From Byssochlamys sp. IMV 00236 (lineage: Eukaryota > Ascomycota > Eurotiomycetes > Eurotiales > Thermoascaceae): a stretch of 28,389 nt of DNA. The position numbers were made by a program, and so were the translations under genes. Every line of letters starts with the position of its first letter. Position 1 is the first letter of the stretch. The notes below the pieces were generated by a model, which had not been told where the DNA came from, made no database searches, and was given only the letters and a program-made list of their open reading frames with translations. Positions 8,438-20,493 of the stretch are shown piece by piece. The stretch spans positions 1 to 28,389 of the forward strand of contig MSJH02000574.1 of assembly GCA_001931875.2 (NCBI GenBank). The letters run 5' to 3'.

Positions 8438-11400
8438 CTAAACAGCAGAAGCAAAGCAGTACTTTCTTAGGATGATGACCAAGTCCTTTTGCATAAGTGG
8501 CTTTGTAACGTAATCATTCATACCAGCTTTCAGGCAATTTTCTTGGGCAGTAATTTGTATATCAGCTAACAAAGAAGTTAACACTTTTCCTTTTTATTAT
8601 TATTATTATGTTTACCTGTCAAGGCAATGATTGGTAACAGTTTATCATAATTCATCTTCTTTTCGTACGCTCTAATCTTTTTCGTCGCTTCGATTCCGTC
8701 ACAACCAGGCATATGATGATCTATCCATGCCAATGAAAAATATCCTGGACCCCTAGCTTTCCAAGTGTCAAAGCATTCAAATCCATTATTACACGCCTCC
8801 ACAATGAAACCAAGCTTTCCTAGTTGCTTCATGATGAGCTTTTGAGCAATTGAGTTATCTTCTGCCACAAGTATCTTTTGTCCCTTGAATAATGCCAATT
8901 CTTCAGGTGAAAATACTTCTTGTGTCTGTCTAGCGGTGCTAAATGTAGCCATTGGTTTTTCCTCTACTGTATCCGCTGGACGAGCAGGTTCATTTACTTC
9001 CACCTTTTGTTTTGATGAACCCAGTGCACTGACTAGGGCTTTTAATAGTTTTACTTGTCTTACAGGCTTTGATATGCGCGTAATCAAAGGATGAAATAAG
9101 AAATGATGCTGAAGAAGATCAATAGATGGCTTGGGCGAGATGGCGGTGCGTGGTATGTTATCAACGACAGGCGCGATAAGGATCAATATACGCGTATGCT
9201 TTAAGCTAGGAGTTGATTCAATCGTACTAATCAGTTGTCTAAGTAGGTCAGGTGAAGGAGCATCGATAATAATGCAGTCATAGGCAGTGTTGTTCTTTGC
9301 CTTTTCAATGATACATTGAGTTGCTTCTTCAAGTGTGTACATGTGATCTAACGATAACCATGGCAACGACGCCTCTACCATTTTTTTCATACGCTTTTGA
9401 CAAACCATCAAAATGCGAGGCTGATGAAGCTGCACCAAAAGATCATTAATAACCTTACAACGGGGGTCTCCGTCTGGTTCAGCAGCAACGGTATCACCAT
9501 TTTTAACTCGCACAGTAAAAGAGAATGTGGAACCTTGGTTGACCTCAGAATCGACCCAGATATCACCTTGCATCAACTTTACGAGTTGCAGACAAATAGA
9601 TAGACCCAGTCCTGTACCACCAAAGTTTCTATTTTAAGTTAATATCCATTATGGTCTTTTTTTTTTTTTGCATTACCTTGTAGTCGATCCGTCAACTTGA
9701 CTAAAAGGCAAAAACAAGCCCTTCATTTCTTCTTTAGACATACCGATACCTGTGTCCTTTACGGATATTTTTAAAGATATACTACCATCCTCGTGCTCTT
9801 TATCTAGACTGCAATAAACAACAACTTCACCATAATGCGTAAACTTGATCGCGTTTCCTACCAGATTTAACAAAACCCTAGTCGACAGGGTAAATACAAG
9901 CTCTGTCACTTTTGTAAAACTTACTGTCCAATTCGATTGCCGTCAGCATAGATAATGGGTGGAACATCTTTGTCAATATAGTATGACAGTTCAACGTTCT
10001 TGTTCGCCGCTAATGTGATAAGCAGCTCTAGTCTGTCTGCAATGATATCTTCTACATAAAATAGACCATAATGTAATTTGACGTTGTGAGCTTCAAGTTT
10101 TGAAAAATCCAACAAGTCGTCAATGATATGAAGTAACATTTCACAGCTCTGTTTGGCAATAGACACAAATTCACGTTGCTCAGCGTCCAGTCGAGTTTCA
10201 CTTAACAATGAAATCATGCCATAAAATCCTGAGAAAGGCGTTCGAAGTTCGTGTGCTAAAGGAGGTGACGGTTATTGATATATTATGCTGTGATTATAAA
10301 GCTTACACATATTGGCCAAAAAGTTGGACTTCATCTGGGTCGCTCTCAACGCTTGTTCACGGCTTGCTTTGGCTTCTTCCAACGCCTTTAATTGACTTTC
10401 GATCATCTGAGCGTTTGTCTCGGTGGCCTTTTGTAGAGATTTGAAAAGAAGAGCGTTGGTGATCGAGATACCAATCTGATCGCAGAGGAGCGTGAGGACG
10501 TTCAGATGTTTGTGTGTAAATGTATTGATGTTGGCTTGTAAATAGAGAACTCCTACCAATGTATTCTTGTGTAAAATAGGCATACACATCACCGCGCTCT
10601 TTGTGATATTGGTCACAAAGCGTGAGTCGTCTTCCACATTTGGTATAAAGAGCACCGAGTGTGTATGAATAACATAGTTTACAATGGAAGCTGAGATACT
10701 TTTGTAATCTTCCAGAGGAAGAGGTGGGTCATACGTCTCACAGCATGAGCGTGTGGAATAAGCGGCGATGCATAACTGTCTTTCTTTTACAATGATTGCA
10801 CCAGATTCAGCACCAGAGTTTGACATGATAATTCCAATCATTTTCTTCAATAGCTCATCAAACGAATTCATTTCATTTGATATGACTAGACATTAATATA
10901 GATTCATGTTTAATAGGCATTTAAATGGGCAAGGCTTGCTCTTACCTTGAGTACTCTTAATGATTGATGTAAGATCGACCATATCTAATGAAAGCAAAGT
11001 CGTCTCAGAGATCTCTTCGCCTTCTGCTGACACAGTTATATCGTCATTATTTAGGATGACATCTCGTAAAGAAGGATCTGTTGCTGTCTCATCACTGTGA
11101 TTTTCCCATATATTGCCTTCTGCTACGTTGGTCGTAAAGCCAACAATAACATCTTCTGTTTGCACTTCACAATCTCGCCTCTTAATTGACATAGGCTCCA
11201 ATAAATGACCGTACATTTTTTGAAGGTACTGTATCTTGCCAAACGCCCCCCATTGACGATAGTAATCAATAGACTTGGTGAGGGAGGGGATGGCAATCAT
11301 GTCTAATTGGCAGCGCATATAGTGATGAGTCATGAGTTCATGGATAAATCCCAGTACAGATGCCCAGTTATCAGCTTGTGCGTGCTCAATAGCTCTGTTA

Positions 11401-14400
11401 TAAAATGCAAGTGTGGCTTGCAAATCATTGTCTAATGTCGATATTTGTGCACACTATAAAGAGTAGCTTAGTTATATATGTCATTTTTGTGTTGTTTTCT
11501 ATATTTACAAGTATTTTGTAGTACAATCCATAATTAACATATGAATGAGCAGCCATAATACCAAGCTTTTCTTTGTAGCCTTCGAGTCTCAGCTTGTACT
11601 TTTCGCGCGTTTCAGGATCTAGCTCAGGTTCCCTCATGCATTCAATAAGTGAAAGACTGTGATAATACATAGCAATGCCAATATGACGATACCTGTCATT
11701 GATAAAAACAAGGATTAGACCCTTCAACAATCTGTATGTTTGTATGATTTACACTATTTGGCCAGCGGAATCATCAAATATCTTTTCTCCAGTTTCCACT
11801 GCTTCTCTAAAAAACCCAAAGTGAAATAAAAGAATCATCTTGAATCCATAATGCCTAATATATGATTTAGTATAATTTCTACCCCTCCCCCCCTTTATCC
11901 TTCCTTTCTTTTACCAAGTTAACGCATTTCCAAGACCTTGTGTTTCCAAGTCGTTCACATAGGATATTTCATCAAAGTTTTCTGATTCGTTCATCATCGT
12001 GTCTGGATCTACAACTGAATCTGTTCTTCCCTGGAATACCAATATGGAGCGCCAAAGGGAAATGTTTAATAGTGTCACGTCTCTTATTCCGGTTCTTTTG
12101 GATGTATCCATAGATTTCTTTAAATGCCAGTGAATATCCGAAAGATTACGGCTTGTCCAATAATAAGTAACTGCCACATGAAACAAAGCAAGCGATGAGA
12201 AAAGCTAGATATAGTTAGTACCTGATAGTGTCTAATTTTTTCTTTTTTCTCTTTACCTTATCACCATCAGTGACTGCATGAGCATATGCCTTTTGGAACT
12301 GTTCAGCATACGTCTGTAAAGGAACCCCTGCCCACTGAGCCAGCATGGTATGATGAATAATGATTGCTCTAGCAATCTCAGAGTTGCCTGCGTACCTTTC
12401 AGCAACACTCAATCCAAATTTCCCCAACTCTGCCGCAAAGCTAAATTCAGATTTTCTTGCAGCTGCGCATCCTGCCCAGATAAAACCCCCTCCACTAGAA
12501 GAGGTATAGCCTGATTTGAGTGATAGCTCACATATCTTGAGACCAAAGCAATCAGCAAGGGCTGGGTCTATCAAATATGCGCCAGTGCAGCCTTCATTAA
12601 GTAAAAGCATAATAGCCGATTGCTTGGGATCTGTGCAATATTCCGATCGGTTCACCAGAGTATCAAAGCCAATGTTATTTACGATTGTCTTTATCTGCTC
12701 ATAAAAGTCTGCTGCTTTTTCATCAATAGTTATGTTTAATTCCCTAAGCCCTTTAAGTATAATGTCAACACCTTGACGGTAATTTGTATTCTGGAAACAG
12801 GCTCTGGCTTGCATCCGCCATATTTGTGCACGTTCATATGGACGGTTCTCTGTATGTGTCAGGATCTCGTCAATCATTTCTTCTCGTCTAGTAATATCAG
12901 TATTACTATCATTCATCAGCTCCAGTAATCTCATAGACAAGTTCAATGTCTCTTCAAATGACGTGTCTGGACCATCTTGCCACTTTTCTTTAGGAAGCAA
13001 CGAAATCGCGCAATCATAATAGGCAGTAGCAATCTGTAATGCGCCCGAAAGGGTTGCTTCATGGCCTGCCTTTGCAAGCACCTTACGGTACCGCCTTGTT
13101 TTTCTACTTGACTGCAATAGGTTTGCGCTTTTTAATAGATGATCAGCTACCCAGTACACCCTCCCGTCTGATTCTTCTTCATCTTCCTCATTTTCTGACA
13201 TGAGTATCTGTCCAATTTTAAAATGCATTTCTTCGCGTTGTTGCTCGCTCGTGATCAGCATCGAAGCGGCTTGACAGTATCGATCGTGGACAAAGCAAAA
13301 GTCATCACCAGCCTTATATTGTATGATGCCTTCACTCAACGCGGTCTGTAGACCGCCCATGGCATCAAATTCCAAAAGCACCTTAATCTTTGAAAAGTTA
13401 AAGACGTGACCCATGAGACTTGCCCACATGAGCAACAGTTGAGTAGACTTGTCCAACGATTTCAAATGAGAGACCAACTGTCTGATATCAAATATATCAT
13501 GGTGCTTGATGTTATCCAGTCGGAACTTCCAGCTCTTGTCGCTCCAGTCGAACCAAATATCACCTTTTCTTTTCATAATTTTTAAAAACTGTTTGGCATA
13601 AAAGGGATTTCCTCGCGTCCAAGTAGAGATGAGATCAGCAAGGGGACGCGTGGTATCAAGTTGATCTTTGTCGTAGCCACCGTAAAATGTGTGTCGAACG
13701 AGTTCTTGTATTGCACTTTTTGGAATAGGGTTTAGTTGAATAGTCGTGATTGGACGTTCCTGACAGCTCTTGAGCATATCAATGACGGTCTGTGGTGTTT
13801 CGCTACCATCTCTAAACGTGAGAATGATCAACATGGTTGTTTGTGAAAGGATAAGAGCACTTATCAAACGAATAGAAGGTTCATCTGGATGGAAAAAAAA
13901 AAAAAAGCGTTGTTACAATATGACCTTTTTATTACTGTATGTGTCGTTACCTGCTTCTTGTAAATCATCAAGGCACTAGAAAAAAAGATGTTAATAATAA
14001 TTCGTAAAAGTTATTTCATTCTAACCAATGTAGTCATCTTTCGTCTTGCAATAATCTTTATAATGTTGAGGAATACCTGTTGAAAGAAAAGGGGGGTTGT
14101 ATTAAACAAAACGATGCTTGACTATATAAGAATAATACTATACAGAATGAAATCTTATTTCAGTATTCAAGATGCTTGATAATGCGTCATCATCTACTGG
14201 CCTCATTTTCTCTTTATATCCATACAGGATCGGCTTTAGTTCAGGAACTTTACCGACCAGTAATCGCACGTTAGGGAATTGAGGGCCAAGGTTGTCTTTT
14301 AAGTCCTTGTAGAATTCCTTCACAACAGATTCTGGTTCTGTCAAAAGCTGCTTCAGTATAGATGACAAGCAATGTAATAGACCGTTGTAAGGGCTTTTCT

Positions 14401-16037
14401 GATTTCTATCAAACTTGGCAGTGGCTGTATATCCTGCAGGACGTGCTTGGTTATGAATCATGGAAGCTAGCGTGGATTTGCCGATGCCACCAGGGCCCTT
14501 CAACACAATAATTTCACATCCGGCTCGATTTATCTTTTTGACCTCTTTCTTTGCGCTTTCTTGTTGATGTAACGTGCTGACACGCTCGACTATCGAATGA
14601 ATAATCTCTTGTTCCTTTTCTCGGCCGTATATGCCATCTGCTACTTTGAACACAGGATTCACATCCTTCTGGCCTAAAGGGAAAAAGATAAGTGCCTATA
14701 TTAATCTCTGTAAGAATTTGAATAAAAAAAAGTGATCAGATTCTATTATACTTCTGTTTGATCCTTCAGTCTTCTTTGACACTCTAGTAAATCTCTTTTT
14801 AGACCATACGCACTAGCATATCTTTCATCTACTGCCTTTATAGTCAAATGATTAGAATGTGCACCTTTTTTTCTTTTCAAATACTGCTGCATTTTGCTTA
14901 CTTTTCTAGTCAATTTATCAATGATAAGGCTAATCACCGGGGGAATATCTTTTCTGATGGTATGAACAAGAGGAACGTTCTTTGAAAGAATTGATTCGAT
15001 AATGTCCATAGCTGTCCCTTCAAATGGTGCACGACTTGTTAATAATTCGAAAAAGAGTATTCCTAGAGAATAGAGGTCTGTACGATGGTCAAGCGCATTG
15101 GACGTTCTACCCGTTTGTTCCTAAACTCAGCATGAATTTGTGTTATATTTTTTATTCTTCTTTTCTTTCTTTATTGTCTTTACAACTTACTGGACTTATA
15201 TATGCAAGAGAGTATTGAAACTCTTTGGTAGAATACAGTCGATGATTATGTTGTGACGATCCTGAGTTATCTTGTGATGTCTGTGAATTGTCTGTCATGA
15301 TGGATCGCCAACGAGTGAGTAATAAGTCTTCGTAGGATTTCAGTCCACCTCCAAAGTTCCAGATCTTGATCTCTGGCTTATCAGATTCAACGTTGAGGCG
15401 ACAGTGAAATGACGACGGACGTAGTTCACCATGGACTATTGAACTTTCGTGTAAAAACTGTAAAGCTGAACAGCATTCAATGGCGAACTTTAAAAACATG
15501 TCTAGACTGAGTGGTTTACATTGTGAATGACATTCACAAGATCTCCAGATGGAAGTGTTGTTTGGTAAAGTGCTGATTGAATAAAGACTGTGATAGTACT
15601 CTCGAAAGAAGAGGTAGTCGTTGGGTTGAATATCTGTATAAAGTAGAGCAGCTAGACCATCTTGAGCTAAAGAGACATATTCCACAGCATTTGGAATATG
15701 CTTTGGACAGATAGGATGAAGCCTTTTTGTTAGATAATACTCTCTCTCAATTCGAATCAAGTGAGGTGATATTTTTGCTAATACTGGTTGATTATCTATA
15801 AGTCTAAGCGTACAGGGGTGGGTTAGATATGTTATGGCGTTGATAACAAACTTGCCTTTTTCCAAGACTAATGGCTATTAAACTGCCAGCACCAGAAAGC
15901 TCTATCGGTTTAGCAAAGACATAGTTTGGTATCTTTAGTTCAAAAGTATCATAGTTTATGTCAAAGTTGCCAGAAGACGCTCTACGAGAGAACGACTTGT
16001 GCTTTAACTTTGCTTTATTGTCTTGCTTATCAGGCAT
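8438..16037 (-). CDS. Group X hybrid histidine kinase: pseudokinase, STAND ATPase, helical repeats, GAF, HisKA, HATPase, pseudo-receiver, receiver
   Basis: A large phosphorelay sensor resembling fission yeast Mak2/Mak3 (stress phosphorelay). Exons (-): 16037-15848, 15795-15191, 15120-14752, 14668-14144, 14076-14026, 13975-13951, 13884-12257, 12204-11915, 11854-11753, 11692-11509, 11453-10946, 10885-10307, 10255-9925, 9877-9677, 9628-8616, 8565-8438; about 2242 residues, all phases agreeing. Kinase-like fold, about 35-300: glycine loop SGAGS and Lys71 kept, but HRD is HGE (185-187) and DFG is NFG (210-212); YISPEQTGR follows. STAND ATPase: Walker [10 protein letters not shown] (446-454), Walker B LCLDDLQ (about 580). 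Helical repeats about 650-1450. GAF about 1500-1645. H-box SHELRTPF with His1687; N-box with Asn1804; DTGIG 1837; GGTGLGL 1866. Degenerate receiver about 1934-2060; true receiver with Asp2120, Asp2166 and Lys2222. It is probably cytosolic, as no membrane span is seen. Introns 1 and 3 have alternative junctions. Confidence 0.95.
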
Positions 16038-16193
16038 ATATATATACGTTTAAGAAGGGCAAAGAAGGGTATAGAAAAATGAAAAATAAAATAAATGTGG
16101 GCGCAATGGGGTTCCCTGAGGAGAAGGGGAGATCAAAAAACCAGTTGTGAAGGGCAAGAAACACACACCCGATGGTTGATCACACGAATTTCC

Positions 16194-16218
16194 TGATTCG
16201 GATGGTTGTGCCGAATCA
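16194..16218. promoter_or_regulatory. 8-bp inverted repeat upstream of the sensor kinase gene
   Basis: TGATTCGG at 16194-16201 is repeated as its exact reverse complement CCGAATCA at 16211-16218, with a 9-base gap. It lies about 160-180 bases before the sensor-kinase start codon. Two CGG/CCG half sites facing each other are the arrangement bound by dimeric fungal zinc-cluster regulators. That is an inference from spacing; a chance palindrome is possible. Confidence 0.3.
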
Positions 16219-16391
16219 CTGGAGATTAATGTCTCCGCTGTTTACAGGATCGAGACTCTAGTGTAACAGTCTTGCTGATGATATGTGAGCCATAGTGTTA
16301 TTCGAGAGAAAGAAAGAGAATAAGCTAAATAGGTTCCATTCTAGGTCTTCGTTTTCGAGTTTTATGTTATAAAGCATGAAATAACCACTGT

Positions 16392-16458
16392 TTAGCCTGC
16401 TAATTCATTCTTTTGTGGTAAACTATACGCGTGTTCAAGCCATTCAGGCACTTCAAAG
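16392..16458 (-). pseudogene. Possible orphan terminal exon
   Basis: On the minus strand a strong pyrimidine tract (CT repeats) ends in TTTCAG at 16459. It is followed by 21 open codons reading FEVPEWLEHAYSLPQ and six further residues, then TAA at 16392-16394. The composition looks protein-like rather than random, but no donor site and upstream exon in a matching phase could be found: in-frame stops occur within a few codons upstream. It may be the end of a decayed gene or a chance ORF. Confidence 0.2.
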
Positions 16459-16977
16459 CTGAAACATAACGAAAGAGAGAGAGAGAGACAAAAAATACAA
16501 GAGCGATCCAGGTTATGACAATAGATGAGGATATGACATGTATATTAAATGATATTGATATATAGAGATGAAGGCATCGCCCTTTCATGTACTGAATGTA
16601 ACATATATTTTATGGAAATAAGCTTAGAATCGATGTTTATGATTAATCAACATTTCACCTACTAGGAAAAGAGACTAGTGTGAATTGTCCACAAAGTCAT
16701 TTACTATTGGAAGGCATTCACAGTCATCAAAAATATAAAAAGAAAAAAAAAATACAACTTGAGGATGGTTTCTCTTCAAGTGGAGTTTTGTGAGTAGAGG
16801 CAGTCTGTTAAAGTGTAAGATTTTTTTTTTTAAAAAAAAAAAATAAGGGTAAAAGATTGAAACAGACCCGCGGAGAAAAGGTACGTACGCTCTTAAAGTT
16901 TCGAATCAAAATACACTAAAATGTCAAACATTCTGAATTGACAATATGCTCGAGATTTGATTGTTATTTTGAAAAGA

Positions 16978-17865
16978 TTAAAGAATGATATCCCCGTTAT
17001 TCACATGAGGCATCATCATTGGAACCTGAGGCAACATGCCTTGCTGGTAGTATTTGAGCATAGCTGCTCTAGTGTTGACTTGAAGCTTGATTGCATACGA
17101 GAATAAGCAAAAGGTCCAATATGACTAACACAAGAATGATTAAAAAAAAAAAGACAAGCTGACATAAAGAAAAGTGTATGACTTACATAAAGTACGATAA
17201 TTAGTGCTGCACATAAAATTGTAAATTTAAGCTCGTCTTCCCAAGTACGGTTACAGTTGTAAAAGTCCTTTATGGCAAAGTTGAACTGTTGTTGTTCTCC
17301 TTGGTTAGCACTGAGTAATTGGTTGTTGAGTGGGCTAGAAGCAGTTGTTATGCACCACTCGACATAGGTATCTTTTTGAACAATAAACAAGATGGTGTTG
17401 ATAAACACATCAACCAGTAATATGAAGACATTGATGCCTATGATATAAGCAGCTGCTCTGACACCATTCTCTGACCTCTAATGAAAAGTTCAGTGGGTTA
17501 TTTAACAATGAATAATCAGCTACAATCAAGACTTACTAGAAATAAACAGAATAGTGTTCCTAAACAAACACCAAATAAGACTAGGTTAATCGTTCCAAAT
17601 ATATAAAGTGCTGTAGGTACGCTTGTATATGAAAAGAATGCTATATGTATAGTTTAGTAGATATATATATATATATATATATATATATCCTATCTGATGC
17701 ATTCTTACGACTCTTTGTCTGAAATGACAAGATGGCAAAATAGAGTGATAGTCCTGCCCATATCAAACATGAAAAGGTATTTCCAATTCGTAAATGAATA
17801 CAACCACAGCATTTACGCACATAAGGGTTCGTTGAATGAATGATGTGATCTCTTGGTATAATCAT
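16978..17865 (-). CDS. Four-span membrane protein of unknown function
   Basis: Exons (-): 17865-17709, 17640-17537, 17477-17187 and 17124-16978, giving 232 residues with all phases matching. The protein starts MIIPRDHIIHSTNPYVRKCC and has four hydrophobic spans, at about residues 29-48, 60-84, 93-115 and 165-195, with a polar loop between the third and fourth (KDTYVEWC...YNCNRTWEDELK) holding two cysteines and an N-x-T-type glycosylation site context (NRT). The short tail ends HVNNGDIIL. The Cys-rich CCGCIHLR motif just before TM1 resembles the CCGCCHVRTG start of animal LAPTM4 lysosomal proteins, so an endomembrane location is possible, but I would not transfer function from this. Intron 1 is 68 nt, of which 28 are an (AT)14 repeat. 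No start other than 17865 fits. Confidence 0.82.
17661..17688. repeat. (AT)14 dinucleotide repeat inside an intron
   Basis: A perfect 28-base AT microsatellite lies in intron 1 (17708-17641) of the four-span membrane protein gene, close to the splice acceptor. Length variation here would change intron length directly. Confidence 0.95.
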
Positions 17866-18133
17866 TAAATGAAAAGAGAAAAGGAAAAAAAAAAAAAAGA
17901 AGAACGGATACTTATTACCTTCTTTTTTCTGCTTTACTTCAAAACATGTTACTTAAAATGCATAACCGTGTTTGAGTAACATCAAGACACAAATGTTTTC
18001 CTTTTTTGGATATTGAAATTTCTCTTTAACTACACATTCATTTATTTGACATAAAGGACACAGCTGATGTATTTTATTAATGGAATTTACATATGTGTAT
18101 AGTATAAATAAATAATTACAAAATAACAAGGAT

Positions 18134-20028
18134 TTACTTTAACCTCAACCAGAGCTCTTTCAGTCTGCTGTTTGAGTTTGTATTGACTTTTGGCTCTACT
18201 AGTATTGATTTCTTGTATAGTTCCTAAATACAAAGTATTACACCAAACTGATTTTCATTCATATAATATGCTTACATCTTCAGATAAGATAGGACAATCT
18301 GCTATAGATAAAAGTAGAGGTAGATCTGGATCAATCGTGTACCCTGGATGTTTGAATTTCATAATAGACATGATCGTTTCACCCATCAGTCTATATTTAT
18401 CCCAATGAACTGTACCATCCGGTCGAAAATCTTTGTTTGCTTCGGCAAGGGAAACAAGGTCCTGAGTATGAATACCCCTAAAAATATGTCAGTGTACGTT
18501 CATTTCCTATAAGGTGTATAATTTTACAAATAGGGAATACCGGACCCCTTACTGGCCCTGAGTGCCATGCGGTAGGCGCAAAACGATTTATCTGTGCTCA
18601 TTAAACGTTCTAGGCTTAGAAATTGTTTGTAAATCTTTTTAGTAGCTACAATCTGACGTGTCTGCTTTAGTCTTAATATGGCCGCATTGTTCATTCCTGC
18701 CAAGACAGCCATGAGTGAATTATAGTTGTTCATATTACGTAATTCAACCGCGATAGATATAAACTTGAGAAAGACATTTGCTCGTTTACTTGCTCTTGAC
18801 TGACTGATGATTAATGTTGCCACCCAAGAAGAGATGAAATTAAAATGGGCGATGGATGCAAGTATCATGCTACTGTTTGATGATGACTGATTGGACACAA
18901 TGTAACGTAAAAATTCACGAGGCTGTCAAGAGATACAGAAATAAAGAGATAAATATCATGTTAAAAGAAGGGATATTCTTGGCTATTACCTGGATACGCG
19001 AAAAGAGCTGTGACTCTATCCAAGTCAACTGCTTGGCAATGTGGTTATCACTAGTTCCCATGATCGTCTTCAGATTGAGCTGATCCTGTTTGCGAAAATT
19101 ATTCATGATGCTGATATATGACGTCCAGTTGCTTGCATTTGTCAATGTAGATGGAGCATAAGGTGTATTACTTGCGTCAATGTTGATCATACCACCTGCA
19201 AACTCGGCACGGCGATATCCCTCAGACTCAGAATGTGTCACGTAACGTTGTCTAGGTAACCTGGGAACACTATCCTCTCTAGGTGACTGTGGGGGTGTCT
19301 GTTGTAGTAAAAGATGAAATGTGCCTGAGGCGTATCCACTGTCCTTTTTATTCGAAAATGCCGGCTGCTCCTCATCCACCAGGCCCCAGCAACTGTCGGG
19401 GTCAGTCGAGGGTGGTTCACGTATGACTAAAGGTGCTAATGAGTCGCATATGGGCGTATATGATTCGTGCTTGGATATGTGATCTAAAAAGAGAACCATT
19501 AATCTTCTTGCTCTTGGGGCATAAAAGTCATTCCAATGATGAGATAGCCATAGTAATAAAATACTGTAGATTCTAAAAAAACAAAGTTAAATGACCAATG
19601 TTTTTGTACAAGGTAAATCGAACCTTTTCTGTTGAGCTGTTGGTGAGGATGAAAATCCATCATGTTTGAATCTAGGAAAAACTTTTTATATTATTAAAAA
19701 ATAACATAGCTTAATTTCCTCCCTTTTGCTTTCTCTTCAATATTTACCTTTCAACTAGTTGATCAATAAGTTCGCAAGGCCTCATAAACCTTCTGAAAAA
19801 TGTTAAAAAGATAGGCACAATGTTTTCATCTACATAAAAATCAGATAAATAATAAAATAACAATAATAAATAATTACCTTGTTCATTATATTCTGTTGAC
19901 ACTAGACGATCTATTATATCATCTACAGCCAATCCTGTATTAAGGGAATTACTGTTTATAAAGTGTTAGATGCATCAAAATAACTTGTATTTATATTACC
20001 AACTCGCTTTAGATCCACGTCGGCTCAT
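18134..20028 (-). CDS. Ras-family guanine nucleotide exchange factor (RasGEF_N plus CDC25-homology domain)
   Basis: The product would switch on a Ras-type small GTPase by releasing GDP; which GTPase is not evident. Exons (-): 20028-20000, 19951-19878, 19829-19748, 19671-19624, 19572-18990, 18922-18528, 18477-18276 and 18223-18134, giving 500 residues, all phases matching. Residues about 12-95 form the RasGEF_N module (VDDIIDRLVSTEYNE, then FLTFFRRFMRPCELIDQLVERF and ILLLWLSHHWNDFY). A Ser/Pro-rich linker (about 110-210, TPPQSPREDSVPR) follows. The catalytic CDC25-homology domain covers about 235-480. It contains IAKQLTWIESQLFSRIQPRE, FNFISSWVATLII, RNMNNYNSLMAVLAGMN, RLKQT and the IPYLGIHTQDL block. 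It lacks the SH3 or other long N-terminal regions of yeast Cdc25, so it is a compact GEF. Exon 1 is only 29 nt. I chose ATG 20028 because it begins an open exon that joins the N module in phase. Confidence 0.92.
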
Positions 20029-20493
20029 TTTATTCTGAGAAGGAAGAAAAGAGTAAAAAACGGTATTTATATTATGATCGGGATCGGCTTCATTTCCCGA
20101 TAATGTGATACTCGGATCATGAGCTTCCATTCAAAGTGAGTTGTAAACACGGATGTCAAGGAATAACATTTTTCTTTTTATATAAAATATAAAAGGGGGC
20201 TAAAAGGAGAAAGAGAGAGAACAAACATAAACCAAAAAAGGGAGCTTATGACCAAACTCAAGCTTGATTGTGTATTATTGCACATCATTCCCCTTTCTCC
20301 TCTCTTATATCCTCCTTCTTCTTTTTTTTTTAACCTCATTGTCTATACTTCTTTACTAAACTAAGCAAATGACACAATGTACTTTAAAGTGCTTTTAAGG
20401 AGAAAGAAAAGAATGACACATAATTGACAACTTTTTTTTTTTTTTTTTTTTTTTGGTTCTCTGTGTAAACTTGCTTCCTCCTTTTTTTATTAT
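20029..20493. other. Intergenic region between the RasGEF and proteasome genes
   Basis: These 465 bases should hold the RasGEF promoter and the proteasome gene's 3' UTR. The sequence has alternating pyrimidine- and purine-rich blocks, including a 23-T run at 20432-20454. I see no ORF or RNA gene in it. Confidence 0.6.

Larger units (their letters stand above)
16038..16977. other. Intergenic region upstream of the sensor kinase
   Basis: About 0.9 kb that should hold the sensor-kinase promoter and the 3' UTR of the membrane protein gene. It contains an 8-bp inverted repeat (16194-16218), a GA-rich run near 16470-16490, and facing T and A runs near 16820-16845. A possible orphan exon (16392-16458, -) is listed separately. 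No intact gene is supported. Confidence 0.5.

Noticed and set aside
8438..20028. Functional cluster of sensor kinase, membrane protein and RasGEF
   Set aside because: All are on one strand, but each has its own upstream gap and the proteins share no known pathway; proximity alone is not evidence.
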